From NCBI GenBank assembly GCA_947497245.1, contig CANMFO010000002.1:1116001-1180000 (forward strand): a stretch of 64,000 nucleotides of DNA, in the 5' to 3' direction. Positions 26,175 through 33,876 of this stretch are shown one piece after another (position 1 is the stretch's first letter; each line of letters opens with the position of its first letter). The notes beneath the pieces are model-generated. The model saw only the letters and a program-made list of their open reading frames with translations, had not been told where the DNA came from and searched no databases. The DNA comes from an uncultured Flavobacteriaceae bacterium (GTDB taxonomy: Bacteria > Bacteroidota > Bacteroidia > Flavobacteriales > Flavobacteriaceae). The position numbers were made by a program, and so were the translations under genes.

Positions 26175-27503
26175 TTAGGGGGCAGAGGTGCCTCCCTGGT
26201 TTTTGGCCCTGCGCAATTGTCGCTGGATTTTTTTGATGGCAGATTGGATCGATTTCTCCGGCTCGATGATGTTGTATTCCCCCCAAAAGTCTGGATCGGA
26301 AAAACCGATGGCTGCGTCGGTCAATATGATGGAAGACCTGATCCGGTCCCTTGATTTTGGAACTTTACCCGCCAGATTTTTCTCCCAGTCCGTAACGGCC
26401 ATTTCACAGGTCATGCTGTACACCGAATTGAAAAGGCGTTTGTCCCAATTGATCTTGAACTGCATGAGCACGTTGCTGTACCCGTAATACCATTTTCCGT
26501 TTTTCTCCCTATAATCCACCCTATAGGCCACCTCTGTGGGCCAAACATCGGCGTTCCTGGGCTTTTTACGGACAAACAGTCTCGAGGCCCTTTCCCTATT
26601 GGTAATGTTGAGGGTATAAATGGCACTGGTCAATATTTTGTTTTCGGCATCGATATAGAGTTTGCCCTCGTACATGGGTTCCAAAACACCCTCTCGCTGC
26701 TCAAAATTGATGACATAGACCAATTTGTTGTTTACCCTAGTGGAGTGATCGAACCTAAACGTATAGTTCTCCAGGGTCTCCTCAGTGAATATGTATTCGG
26801 GATATTTCATGATATCCACAAAAAGTGCATTGAAAGGACCTCCCTGTAGTTTCAGCGCGACGGTATCCAACCGACTGTAGTCCGTACTCTTCCTGGCCTT
26901 ATAGAGTTGGACCGCATCCTGTCGTTCTGAGTTATAGGGGGTTTTATAGATGTTCACCACCGCTTCGGAAAGCGAGACGTTCTTCCTGCGACGTTTGATC
27001 GTCTCCCTATAAAATGCCGTCATTAAGGTGGGGTCATCAAAGTAATTTTCCCCTTTTTTGGCAAGCGTTTGCTGCACCAGGTCCCGGGCATCCTTGGGAA
27101 CACTTAGGTTCACCTCGGCCAACTCGACAATGGAGACTTCCATAAAAATCCGATTGTTCCCCTCATTGAGCTGGGCCAAAGGCACATTGATGGTCTTGTA
27201 CCCCAAAAAAGTAACAATTACATCGGCCTCCGTAATGTGTGCCGGTACCTTAAGCGAAAATTCCCCTTCCGTATTGCTTATAGTGCTCAGGTTCGAATTC
27301 GCAATTGACAGCGAAGCGAAAACCAGTGGTTTTTTTGTGCTTTTGTCCAGAACCTCGCCCCGGTACTGCTTAAAGGTGGCTTCTTGCGGATTATCCTGAA
27401 AAATGACCGCAGCCCTTACGATATCATTGCCCCCGATCATCAGTGCCATCAAAAGGGTGATGAAGAGGTGTTTTTTTGAAATTATGCTAGAATGTTGTTT
27501 CAT
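26175..27503 (-). CDS. Exported protein with carboxypeptidase-like regulatory domain
   Basis: 442 residues from the ATG at 27503. A signal peptide (residues about 10-28) leads to a beta-sandwich CarboxypepD_reg-like domain (YRGEVLDKSTKKPLVFASLSI then TISNTEGEFSLKVP and FLGYKTI), as at the N-terminus of TonB-dependent receptors. The remaining 300 residues contain FYRETIKRRRKNVSLSEAVV and many beta strands but no receptor barrel signature. Such proteins are common in Flavobacteriaceae and presumably sit at the cell surface or in the periplasm. No known enzymatic motif. Its transcript ends at the shared terminator. Confidence 0.8.
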   Translation of the reverse strand: MKQHSSIISKKHLFITLLMALMIGGNDIVRAAVIFQDNPQEATFKQYRGEVLDKSTKKPLVFASLSIANSNLSTISNTEGEFSLKVPAHITEADVIVTFLGYKTINVPLAQLNEGNNRIFMEVSIVELAEVNLSVPKDARDLVQQTLAKKGENYFDDPTLMTAFYRETIKRRRKNVSLSEAVVNIYKTPYNSERQDAVQLYKARKSTDYSRLDTVALKLQGGPFNALFVDIMKYPEYIFTEETLENYTFRFDHSTRVNNKLVYVINFEQREGVLEPMYEGKLYIDAENKILTSAIYTLNITNRERASRLFVRKKPRNADVWPTEVAYRVDYREKNGKWYYGYSNVLMQFKINWDKRLFNSVYSMTCEMAVTDWEKNLAGKVPKSRDRIRSSIILTDAAIGFSDPDFWGEYNIIEPEKSIQSAIKKIQRQLRRAKNQGGTSAP

Positions 27504-27599
27504 GATCAAATACTTTTGGTCGGTGCGAACACCATCTCTAAGGTAATGATTTTTAGCTGGTTTTATGTTAATATTCTCTTATAAACCACTTTCGCCCCT

Positions 27600-28508
27600 T
27601 TAAAATTCCTCGTGTATCAGCTCTTTGTTCAGCACTGCTCCCGATGCTGCTCCGGAAGCGACAGCGTTGGAAATGGAGCGCATGGGCGAGGTGTTGTCGC
27701 CGCAAGCGAATATTCCGGGAACGGTGGTCCTTTGAAGCGCATCTACATTGATGTAACCTTCTTCGGTAAGTTCACAGCCCAGAGCCTTTGGTAGGGTGGA
27801 ACGCTGGGCAAAGGGTGTTCTCGCATATACCGTTTGAACCCCTGCTTTGGAGCCGTCTTTAAAAGAGATGTTTTTGATCAGCCCGCTTTCATGTTCAAAC
27901 CGCGCCACCGCTGTTTCCACAATTTTGATATCGTGTTTTTTCAATTTTTCGGATTGCCAAGGGGTCAATGTCGATTTCCCATTCGTGAAGAGGGTCAGGT
28001 CACGGGTCCAGTTGCTGATCATTTTTGAAAATTCAAAACCGTAGTCCCCATTTCCAAGTATTCCGGTTTTTGCATTTCTTAGCTCGTAACCATGGCAATA
28101 TGGACAATGGATAACCGAAATGCCCCAACATTCCGAAAAACCGGGGATTTCGGGTATTTGATCGCTCACTCCTGTTGCCAAGATCAGTTTTTTTGCCGTA
28201 AAGTCGTCCCCTGATCGGGTACTTATTTTAAAATCTTGACCCGTTTTCGTGCCATGGGTCGCCAGGCCATTGTAAAATGTTACGGTTTCATATTTTGCGA
28301 CCTGACGTTTTGCGGCGGCCGAAATTTCTTTTGGTGTCTTTCCATCCTGAGTGAGGAAGTTGTGTGAGTGGGGTGCTTGAATGTTGCAAGGTTTCCCGCC
28401 ATCAATGATCAAAACCCGTCGTAGTGACCTGCCCAATGCCATTCCAGCCGAAAGGCCCGAATAGCTGCCACCGATGATTATTGCGTCGAAATTTTTGTTG
28501 TCCGTCAT
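27600..28508 (-). CDS. Thioredoxin-reductase-like FAD oxidoreductase
   Basis: 302 residues. FAD-binding GGSYSGLSAGMALGRS at the N-terminus, redox pair in VIHCPYCHGYELRN (CPYC, near residue 137), NADPH-binding GILGNGDYGFEF and the C-terminal FAD motif FACGDNTSPMRSISNA. Typical TrxB has CATC; the HCPYCHG form marks a related subfamily whose physiological electron acceptor is unknown. The gene is divergent from a Fur-family regulator, and the large palindrome at 28639-28671 covers its putative -33 region, so it is probably under that regulator's control. A role in redox or metal stress is an inference from this context. Confidence 0.85.
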   Translation of the reverse strand: MTDNKNFDAIIIGGSYSGLSAGMALGRSLRRVLIIDGGKPCNIQAPHSHNFLTQDGKTPKEISAAAKRQVAKYETVTFYNGLATHGTKTGQDFKISTRSGDDFTAKKLILATGVSDQIPEIPGFSECWGISVIHCPYCHGYELRNAKTGILGNGDYGFEFSKMISNWTRDLTLFTNGKSTLTPWQSEKLKKHDIKIVETAVARFEHESGLIKNISFKDGSKAGVQTVYARTPFAQRSTLPKALGCELTEEGYINVDALQRTTVPGIFACGDNTSPMRSISNAVASGAASGAVLNKELIHEEF

Positions 28509-28622
28509 ATGATTTGATTTTGAAAGCGTTGCCGGGACCGCGGTGAGGTGAAAAGGGATTCAACCATACCAGCGGGCCTTACCAACTCCTTTATGTTCGT
28601 TGTTCCCGGAAAATTTATTTGT

Positions 28623-28653
28623 CAAAGATAGTAAAAATCAATATTATTGCAAC
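28623..28653 (-). promoter_or_regulatory. Promoter of the TrxR-like gene, overlapping the palindrome
   Basis: Minus strand TATCTTTG (28630-28623), a full TAnnTTTG match, with a TTG 19 bases upstream (28652-28650). The -33 element lies inside the 33-base palindrome, which would let a bound repressor block it. Confidence 0.55.
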
Positions 28654-28671
28654 AAAGTCGCAATAATATTG
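28639..28671. promoter_or_regulatory. 33-bp palindromic operator between trxR-like and fur-like genes
   Basis: Perfect 12-base inverted repeat (CAATATTATTGC at 28639-28650 and its complement at 28660-28671). It continues inward as AAC-AAA-GTC with one mismatch, so the whole is a 15-3-15 palindrome. It ends two bases before the regulator's ATG. Size, symmetry and position fit a Fur-family binding site that controls both directions. Confidence 0.75.
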
Positions 28672-28673
28672 AC

Positions 28674-29054
28674 ATGAAAAGAAGAACGACGGCCACCCAA
28701 ACAGAAATTTTAACGCTTTTGGAAGCGGCGAATACCGCCCTGAGCCATGAAATGGTACAATCGGAATTGGGCGCAAATATGGACAGGGCGACCATCTACC
28801 GCGTTTTGAACCGGTTTTGTGAAGATGGGCGGGTACATAGGATAGTAGGAGACGATGGCAAACAGTACTTCGCACTTTGTTTGAACTGCGGGGAGCTAAG
28901 GGAATCGCATACCCACAACCATTTTCATTTTAGGTGCCTGGAATGCGGAAAGGTGGAGTGCCTGAAGCACGACATTAAGGTACCGCTGCCAGATGGGTAT
29001 ACTTCGGAAAGGTTCAATGGATTCATTTCGGGCCGTTGTAAAAACTGCTCTTAG
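28674..29054 (+). CDS. Fur-family metal-dependent transcriptional regulator
   Basis: 126 residues from the ATG at 28674. N-terminal winged helix (QTEILTLLEAANTALSHEMVQ with ATIYRVLNRFCEDGRVHRI), then the dimerisation domain with metal sites: CLNCGE, HTHNHFHFRCLECGKV and the C-terminal GRCKNC. Three CxxC pairs suggest a structural zinc; the HxHxHFHF cluster fits the sensing site. Whether it senses iron, zinc or peroxide (Fur, Zur, PerR) cannot be decided by eye. The palindrome two bases upstream of its start implies autoregulation, and the divergent TrxR-like gene is the other likely target. Confidence 0.88.
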   Translation: MKRRTTATQTEILTLLEAANTALSHEMVQSELGANMDRATIYRVLNRFCEDGRVHRIVGDDGKQYFALCLNCGELRESHTHNHFHFRCLECGKVECLKHDIKVPLPDGYTSERFNGFISGRCKNCS

Positions 29055-29082
29055 GCCCATTTCCCGATGCGGACAACTTGGT

Positions 29083-29865
29083 TCAATGGAGCTCTTTGAT
29101 CCTTATATTCCTAAACGAGACTTTGCCCGGGTGATCTTGGAAGCAGATGCGGCCCTTGGGGAACTTTCCAAAGCCTTTCCATCGTGCATCGCCCAGATAG
29201 GGAAAATCTTCCGACCTGCTGAACTTGCTCTCTTGGAGCATGGCCTCCCATTTGGCTCCTTGGAGGGGAAAGGAATTGATTACCACCCCGTTTAGGGCGA
29301 CCTCCCCGTGATTGGCTCCGTAATCGATTTTGATATGGTAGGAATTCCATTGGTCCGCAGGCTTGGCCACATCCAACGCAGAGGGAGCGGAAAGATCGTA
29401 CAGGGCGCCCACAAAGTGTTTATGGGCCTCCAGATCCTCTTTTACATTGTTCACTTCTATGGCCCCTCCTAGGGCAGCACTGGGGTCGTCATAGATGGCC
29501 GGATCCAAAATTTGGATTTCGGGCCCCGTTTGGTAGGGATATTTGTACTTTTCATCTTCCTGTACACCCCACATAAAACCACTGTTGCCCCCGGGGATTA
29601 CCTTCCAATCGAACTTGATCTCGAAATTCCCATAGACCTTGTCCGATAATAGACTGGCGTCCCCTTCCCCCGATTCCATGTCCGAAACCCCATTGAAAAT
29701 CAAAACGTTGTTTTCTACGGTCCATCCCTTTGGAGCACCTTCTTTTTGAAAGCTGTGCCAACCTTGGAGCGAGTTATCGATGATCAATGTCTTCCATTCC
29801 GTATCGGCCTTCCTGCAATGTATGCAGGCGAAGATCAATAAAAAGGCCAAAAATGTTTTTCCCAT
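29083..29865 (-). CDS. DUF1080 (3-keto-disaccharide hydrolase type) lipoprotein
   Basis: 260 residues with a lipoprotein signal (MGKTFLAFLLIFACIHC, Cys 17). The mature part is one concanavalin-like beta-sandwich DUF1080 domain: NSLQGWHSF, WTVENNVLIFNG, DFEIKFDWKV-like NFEIKFDWKVIPGGNSGFMW, and FPYLGDARWKGFGKFPKGRI (each read in part). Members of this family hydrolyse 3-keto-glycosides made by Gfo/Idh/MocA-type oxidases, or simply bind sugars. Converges with the Fur-family gene and follows the GyrI-like gene on the same strand after 27 bases. Confidence 0.85.
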   Translation of the reverse strand: MGKTFLAFLLIFACIHCRKADTEWKTLIIDNSLQGWHSFQKEGAPKGWTVENNVLIFNGVSDMESGEGDASLLSDKVYGNFEIKFDWKVIPGGNSGFMWGVQEDEKYKYPYQTGPEIQILDPAIYDDPSAALGGAIEVNNVKEDLEAHKHFVGALYDLSAPSALDVAKPADQWNSYHIKIDYGANHGEVALNGVVINSFPLQGAKWEAMLQESKFSRSEDFPYLGDARWKGFGKFPKGRICFQDHPGKVSFRNIRIKELH

Positions 29866-29892
29866 TGTTTTATTTTTTTGTTCAGGAACCGA

Positions 29893-30603
29893 TCAAGCCA
29901 ACACCATGGGGCAAAGAAACTCGAAATAGTTGGATTTCGGTTCGGTCGCGGCTGCCGGGGACCCTACTTTCAAGTATTGGTCCGCTACCTGGAACCGCAA
30001 TACCGTTTTCAGTTTTTCGGGAGCCACCTTCCTAAAATCGGATAGGTAGATTTCCCGATGCTTTTTCGTCTTTCTTGAAAGATTTTGCTGTTCGGCGAAC
30101 GCTTCCATCAGTTCAAAACTTTCCGGTTCGCTGTCATAGCTTCCCAAATGTAGCATTTGAATGCACTTTCCTTCGGTAATTCTTTCAAATTTAACCTTTT
30201 TCAACAGGGCGTGCGGTTTTTTTTTCCGGGTAAGGGCCCTCATTTCTTCAAAATACTCCCCATCCACAAAATCGGGCTGCCGTATCATCAATTTGAAGAC
30301 CAGATCGTTTTTATCGATCGTACCGTCATACTTCTTCTTCGCCGCATCGTTAATGTCCCAAACCCCTTCCAAGGGATACACGGTGTAATCAAAATGACCG
30401 TTTGGCGCCGTGTTTTTTTTGGCGTTCATTTTTATGGCGTACGAAAGGGCGTACAGTACTCCGATATATTCCGAAAAGTCGGCATTGTTGGGATTGCCTT
30501 CCCCTTCAATGGTCAGAAATTGGTATTCCGGGACCTGGATGATCTCAGGCCTATTTTTGGGAAGATAAATTTCTTTTTCCTTTTTTCTCCATTCATGTTT
30601 CAT
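29893..30603 (-). CDS. GyrI-like small-molecule binding domain protein
   Basis: 236 residues, no signal peptide. The start EWRKKEKEIYLPKNRPEIIQVPEYQFLTIEGEGNPNN (in parts), the middle DYTVYPLEGVWDI and the segment GKCIQMLHLGSYDSEPESF match the pattern of the GyrI-like/SOUL-type small-molecule binding family that is widespread as stand-alone proteins. The ligand is unknown; some relatives degrade or bind cyclopropanoid drugs. It has its own promoter (TATTTTTG at 30642-30635) with a 7-base inverted repeat just upstream. Confidence 0.75.
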   Translation of the reverse strand: MKHEWRKKEKEIYLPKNRPEIIQVPEYQFLTIEGEGNPNNADFSEYIGVLYALSYAIKMNAKKNTAPNGHFDYTVYPLEGVWDINDAAKKKYDGTIDKNDLVFKLMIRQPDFVDGEYFEEMRALTRKKKPHALLKKVKFERITEGKCIQMLHLGSYDSEPESFELMEAFAEQQNLSRKTKKHREIYLSDFRKVAPEKLKTVLRFQVADQYLKVGSPAAATEPKSNYFEFLCPMVLA

Positions 30604-30634
30604 GCGCTGTTCCTTTTATAATTGTACGATGGGA

Positions 30635-30671
30635 CAAAAATAAAAGGGAGCGGTGACAGCCCTATGTCACC
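30635..30671 (-). promoter_or_regulatory. Promoter and inverted repeat upstream of the GyrI-like gene
   Basis: Minus-strand -7 element TATTTTTG (30642-30635), full consensus. A perfect inverted repeat GGTGACA-N6-TGTCACC lies at 30652-30671, centred 19.5 bases upstream of the -7 element, where the -33 contact would be. This spacing differs from the FNR-type sites elsewhere in the window, so it more likely marks a repressor or a different regulator. Confidence 0.55.
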
Positions 30672-30704
30672 TTTAATGGATTTTTTTGCATGTTCTTGGC
30701 CCAA

Positions 30705-31736
30705 TCAGTTTACAATGGGTTTCAGGACCAAATTTCGATAGGACACGTTTCCGTGATCCCCCTGAAGGTAAATGGGTCCCGGTGCAAAAACATCGGAAAT
30801 AATGGCGCCCCCGGTTGGGCCGTAGACCGGTTGGTTGTCAATGATGGTCTTTCCGTTCAAGCGTACGGTAACATGTCGGTTATAAAGGGTGATGTCCAGG
30901 GTTTGCCAAGATCCTGCCGGTTTTTCGGCGGCCACACTGGGAGTGATCCGACTGTAAAGGGCTCCCATGTTATGTGAATCCAAATCCTTTCCGTAAGAAT
31001 CGAACACCTGTATCTCATACATGCCCCTAAGGTATATACCGCTGTTGTTCCCTTCGGGAACGTTGACCTCCAAGGATAGATTGAAATCCTTGAATTCCTG
31101 TTCGGTCCTGAGGTTGCCGTAGCTTAAATGTTCCCCATCCTTGGGTTGTACCGGGTCGTTTACCAATTCACCGTCCACAGCTTTGAACCCGTTGGCTTTT
31201 TCGGGGTCGATAAGCTTCCAACCTTTTAGGTCTTTTCCATTGAAAAGGGTTATGGGTTTGTCATACTTGATTTGGGCTAGGTCCGGGGCCGCGGGAACAT
31301 CAGGTAGTCGTTTTCCGGTAAAGGTGGTTGAGGTTTCTCCAGGTTTCCCCCAATTTGGCCCCTGCATTACACCTTCGATATCATCTCCGACCCTTTTTAC
31401 ACGCAGGGTGAAGGTAAGTGTGTGTTTGCGTTCCTTTCCATCCGGGTCGGTGTGTACCGTCCTTTCCCAGGTTCGGGTGACCACCAGATTTTTTTGGTCC
31501 ACCAGGTATACGTGGGCCACGGGCACGACGCTTCCTCCGATCCATAGGAGATCGGCATCCAAGAACCCCTGCTTTTCGTGGACTTCCAGCCAACCGACAC
31601 CTCCTCCCTCGATATCCAAGGTCCACATGCCCAGAAAATCATTCCCCGCTACAGGAGGATGGTCAGGGGACGGATGGGCGATGATTGTACCGAAGGAACA
31701 AATTAAAATGGCCGCGATAATGTGGTATTTTTTCAT
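30705..31736 (-). CDS. Exported DUF1080 (3-keto-disaccharide hydrolase type) protein
   Basis: 343 residues with a signal peptide (MKKYHIIAAILICSFGTIIA). Residues about 30-140 form an extra beta-rich domain (GMWTLDIEGGGVGWLEVHEK), and residues 165-343 the DUF1080 sandwich (ITLFNGKDLKGWKLI, NNSGIYLRGMYEIQVFDSYG, GPIYLQGDHGNVSYRNLVLKPI in parts). The intact NSGIYLRG motif is a hallmark of the domain. A two-domain version of the protein at 29083-29865; the two flank the GyrI-like gene. Probably periplasmic sugar-glycoside turnover. The substrate is not deducible. Confidence 0.86.
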   Translation of the reverse strand: MKKYHIIAAILICSFGTIIAHPSPDHPPVAGNDFLGMWTLDIEGGGVGWLEVHEKQGFLDADLLWIGGSVVPVAHVYLVDQKNLVVTRTWERTVHTDPDGKERKHTLTFTLRVKRVGDDIEGVMQGPNWGKPGETSTTFTGKRLPDVPAAPDLAQIKYDKPITLFNGKDLKGWKLIDPEKANGFKAVDGELVNDPVQPKDGEHLSYGNLRTEQEFKDFNLSLEVNVPEGNNSGIYLRGMYEIQVFDSYGKDLDSHNMGALYSRITPSVAAEKPAGSWQTLDITLYNRHVTVRLNGKTIIDNQPVYGPTGGAIISDVFAPGPIYLQGDHGNVSYRNLVLKPIVN

Positions 31737-31868
31737 GATGTCTGTTTTTATGGTGTTCTTTTTAATTCCAATAACTTATATTCCTTACCGAACAAGGTTT
31801 TCCCGAATTCTCCCACTTGCCTATCCTTCATCAAATCCAATCCCTTTTTTTCAGGAACATAAATGTAT

Positions 31869-31898
31869 TAAAAAAGCGCAAGCTTTTGCTACTTGCGC
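31869..31898 (-). terminator. Rho-independent terminator after the HTHP gene
   Basis: Minus-strand stem GCGCAAG (31898-31892) with CTTGCGC (31882-31876), 9-base loop, then six T (31875-31870). It lies 34 bases past the HTHP stop codon. Confidence 0.8.
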
Positions 31899-31931
31899 CC
31901 TATTTACCATTTCTTGTTGGAAAGTGCAAGG

Positions 31932-32171
31932 CTATTTCCAGTAACCGTTGGCCCTAGCAATCGTAGCAAATTCCATGGCCACCGTTTGTCCTATGGCGAT
32001 GAGCATTGCCGCATCGTTTGCATAGACCGGTCGTAATTTTTCCCTTATAACGGCATCTGGCTGTGTTATCTTGATGGTCAACCTTGCCATTTTTACGGCC
32101 AGTGCCCTACCTTCTTCGGGAGAGTTGGTGATCAAAGTGTTGTCTGGAATCAATAGTGTTGGATCGGACAT
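31932..32171 (-). CDS. Hexameric tyrosine-coordinated heme protein (HTHP)
   Basis: 79 residues, no signal peptide. The stretch TNSPEEGRALAVKMARLTIK, the following ITQPDAVIREKLRPVYANDA and the end FATIARANGYWK match closely what I recall of HTHP from Silicibacter pomeroyi, a small protein that assembles as a hexamer with tyrosine-ligated heme and shows peroxidase and weak catalase activity. Members are rare and scattered. It has its own promoter with an FNR/CRP-type box and its own terminator, so it is a single-gene transcript just downstream of a Crp/Fnr-family gene. That context suggests control by oxygen or redox state. Confidence 0.88.
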   Translation of the reverse strand: MSDPTLLIPDNTLITNSPEEGRALAVKMARLTIKITQPDAVIREKLRPVYANDAAMLIAIGQTVAMEFATIARANGYWK

Positions 32172-32196
32172 GATTTTTTGTTTTTAAGTTCCGGGA

Positions 32197-32204
32197 CAAA
32201 ACTA
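32197..32204 (-). promoter_or_regulatory. -7 element of the HTHP promoter
   Basis: TAGTTTTG on the minus strand, a full TAnnTTTG match, 26 bases upstream of the ATG. No TTG is found at the usual -33 distance, as expected of an activator-dependent promoter. Confidence 0.6.
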
Positions 32205-32227
32205 TGGTTTGAAAGTATCCTGTGCAG

Positions 32228-32239
32228 TGACCAATGTTA
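32228..32239. promoter_or_regulatory. FNR/CRP-type box upstream of HTHP
   Basis: TGAC-CAAT-GTTA, one mismatch from TGAC-N4-GTCA, within the longer imperfect palindrome AGTGACCAATGTTACT. Its centre is 29.5 bases from the first base of the HTHP -7 element, the same spacing as at usp, fnr, ccoI and ccoS. Confidence 0.6.
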
Positions 32240-32241
32240 CT

Positions 32242-32865
32242 TTAGAGCACTTTTATTTTTCGGCCGATCTGCATTACTTCCCCGTTGGCACCCAGTTTTT
32301 TCATCAATCGGGAGACCACCTCCCGTGATGTCCCCAGGTCATCGGCGATTTCCTGATGTGAAATGTTTAGCAGGTCGGACTGCCCTATTTTGGCCTTGGT
32401 CTTCAAATGGTCCAATAAGCGGTGGTCCAGATTGTAGCAGGTAATCTGTTTGGTGGTATTCAGTAGATCCCTGTAATGCTTCTGATAATCGGTAAGCACC
32501 AGATAGCCAAAGGAAGGGTACTTTTTTAGCCAACTGATGACCTTGGGAAAGGGGAGCAACAGCAATTGACTTTCCACTTCCACAACAGCCGAGAACTCCG
32601 CCGGGCCGTTGTTAAATGTGTGGGCAAAACTGTATATGCAGGATGCCCCTGAAACGATGTAGTACAACAGGAACTGTACCGTATCTTCATCACTGAATAC
32701 TTTTACGCGTCCATCTATAACGATGGGCAAGAATCGGATAAAACTTCCCTGTCGAACAATGTATTCGTGGGCCGAAAAGCGTTTTACGGATGCATGTTCC
32801 TCGACTTCCTTCAAGAGTTCCTTTTCAAGAACTGGAAAGCACTCGGCCAAAAATGACGTTTTCAT
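32242..32865 (-). CDS. Crp/Fnr-family transcriptional regulator
   Basis: 207 residues from the ATG at 32865. An N-terminal cyclic-nucleotide-binding-like fold (FSAHEYIVRQGSFIRFLPIVIDGRVKVF) is followed by a C-terminal helix-turn-helix ISHQEIADDLGTSREVVSRLMKKL. The recognition helix has the E-x2-S-R pattern used by FNR to read TGA-N6-TCA half-sites. No N-terminal cysteine cluster is present, so it does not sense oxygen through an iron-sulfur cluster; the effector is unknown. HTHP follows on the same strand behind an FNR-type box that begins three bases past this gene's stop, making HTHP a plausible target. Confidence 0.85.
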   Translation of the reverse strand: MKTSFLAECFPVLEKELLKEVEEHASVKRFSAHEYIVRQGSFIRFLPIVIDGRVKVFSDEDTVQFLLYYIVSGASCIYSFAHTFNNGPAEFSAVVEVESQLLLLPFPKVISWLKKYPSFGYLVLTDYQKHYRDLLNTTKQITCYNLDHRLLDHLKTKAKIGQSDLLNISHQEIADDLGTSREVVSRLMKKLGANGEVMQIGRKIKVL

Positions 32866-33117
32866 TGCATAACTTTGGTTAGCAACAACGGTCCGCCCCC
32901 TTAGCGCGGTGAGCACCGTTCTTTTTGCAATTGATTATTTCTTTTGCACTATCTACACAATTCGATCGGCATGGTCCGAATTGGGGATAAACGGCCCAAA
33001 AATCCTTATACCGATCCCGATCTGCGGGTACCTGATTTATTGGTGGGTCGCGGTATTGTTCCCATCGGGCCGCTCCAAAACGCCCTTAAATCCTTTTTCA
33101 ATAGCCTTTATCTTGAA

Positions 33118-33852
33118 CTAACCATCGTGCGTTTTCGAGGAATCGGCCACCAAGCGGTTAATTTCCTTCAATTCGGCCTCGGTCAGGTCGCGCCATTGTC
33201 CTACGGGAATGTCGAGGTTTACGTTCATGATACGGACGCGCTTTAAACGGGTCACCTTGTAGTTCAAGTACTCGCACATGCGACGAATCTGTCGGTTCAG
33301 TCCCTGGGTCAGTATGATTTTGAACCGGTATTTGTCGATCTGCTCCACTCCACATTCCCGGGTGACCGTGTCCAAAATGGGAACCCCCCTTCGCATCCGC
33401 TGCAAAAAGGATTCGGTAATGGGTCGGTCGACCGTCACCAAGTATTCTTTTTCGTGATGGTTGCGCGCCCGCAAAATCTTGTTCACAATGTCCCCATCAT
33501 TGGTCAGAAAGATAAGGCCCTCACTGGGTTTGTCCAACCGTCCGATAGGGAAGATCCGTTTAGGATAATTGATATAATCGATGATATTGTCCTTTTCTAC
33601 TCCGGTATCGGTTGTACAGACAATGCCTATGGGTTTGTTGAACGCAATATAGATCGGTTCCTCCCGCGGTGGCGAGATCAGTTTGCCATCTACATGGACT
33701 TGATCTCCAGCACCGACTTTGGTCCCCATTTCGGGTACCTGCCCATTGATGGTGACCCTGCCCTGTTCGATCAGTTTATCGGCCGCCCGTCGGGAGCAAT
33801 GGCCCACCTCGCTAAGGTATTTGTTGATTCGGGTGGAAGGAGTTGTCGTCAT
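33118..33852 (-). CDS. rluF: 23S rRNA pseudouridine synthase, RluF/RluB group
   Basis: 244 residues. An N-terminal S4 RNA-binding domain ([31 protein letters not shown], in parts) and the RsuA-family catalytic motif [10 protein letters not shown] (catalytic Asp near residue 103), then [20 protein letters not shown]. The C-terminal wording ([14 protein letters not shown]) fits RluF, which modifies U2604 of 23S rRNA; RluB is the alternative. It follows the symporter gene by 24 bases on the same strand, though its job is unrelated. The 252-base gap upstream of it towards the Crp gene (32866-33117) shows no gene. Confidence 0.88.
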   Translation of the reverse strand: MTTTPSTRINKYLSEVGHCSRRAADKLIEQGRVTINGQVPEMGTKVGAGDQVHVDGKLISPPREEPIYIAFNKPIGIVCTTDTGVEKDNIIDYINYPKRIFPIGRLDKPSEGLIFLTNDGDIVNKILRARNHHEKEYLVTVDRPITESFLQRMRRGVPILDTVTRECGVEQIDKYRFKIILTQGLNRQIRRMCEYLNYKVTRLKRVRIMNVNLDIPVGQWRDLTEAELKEINRLVADSSKTHDG

Positions 33853-33876
33853 GGAGTTCTTTTATCTTACCATTAT

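Noticed and set aside
32887-32925. Hairpin AACGGT...ACCGTT with a T run downstream of it, upstream of the Crp gene
   Set aside because: Only six outer pairs with a 22-base loop, and on the plus strand no gene ends there; not convincing as a terminator or attenuator.
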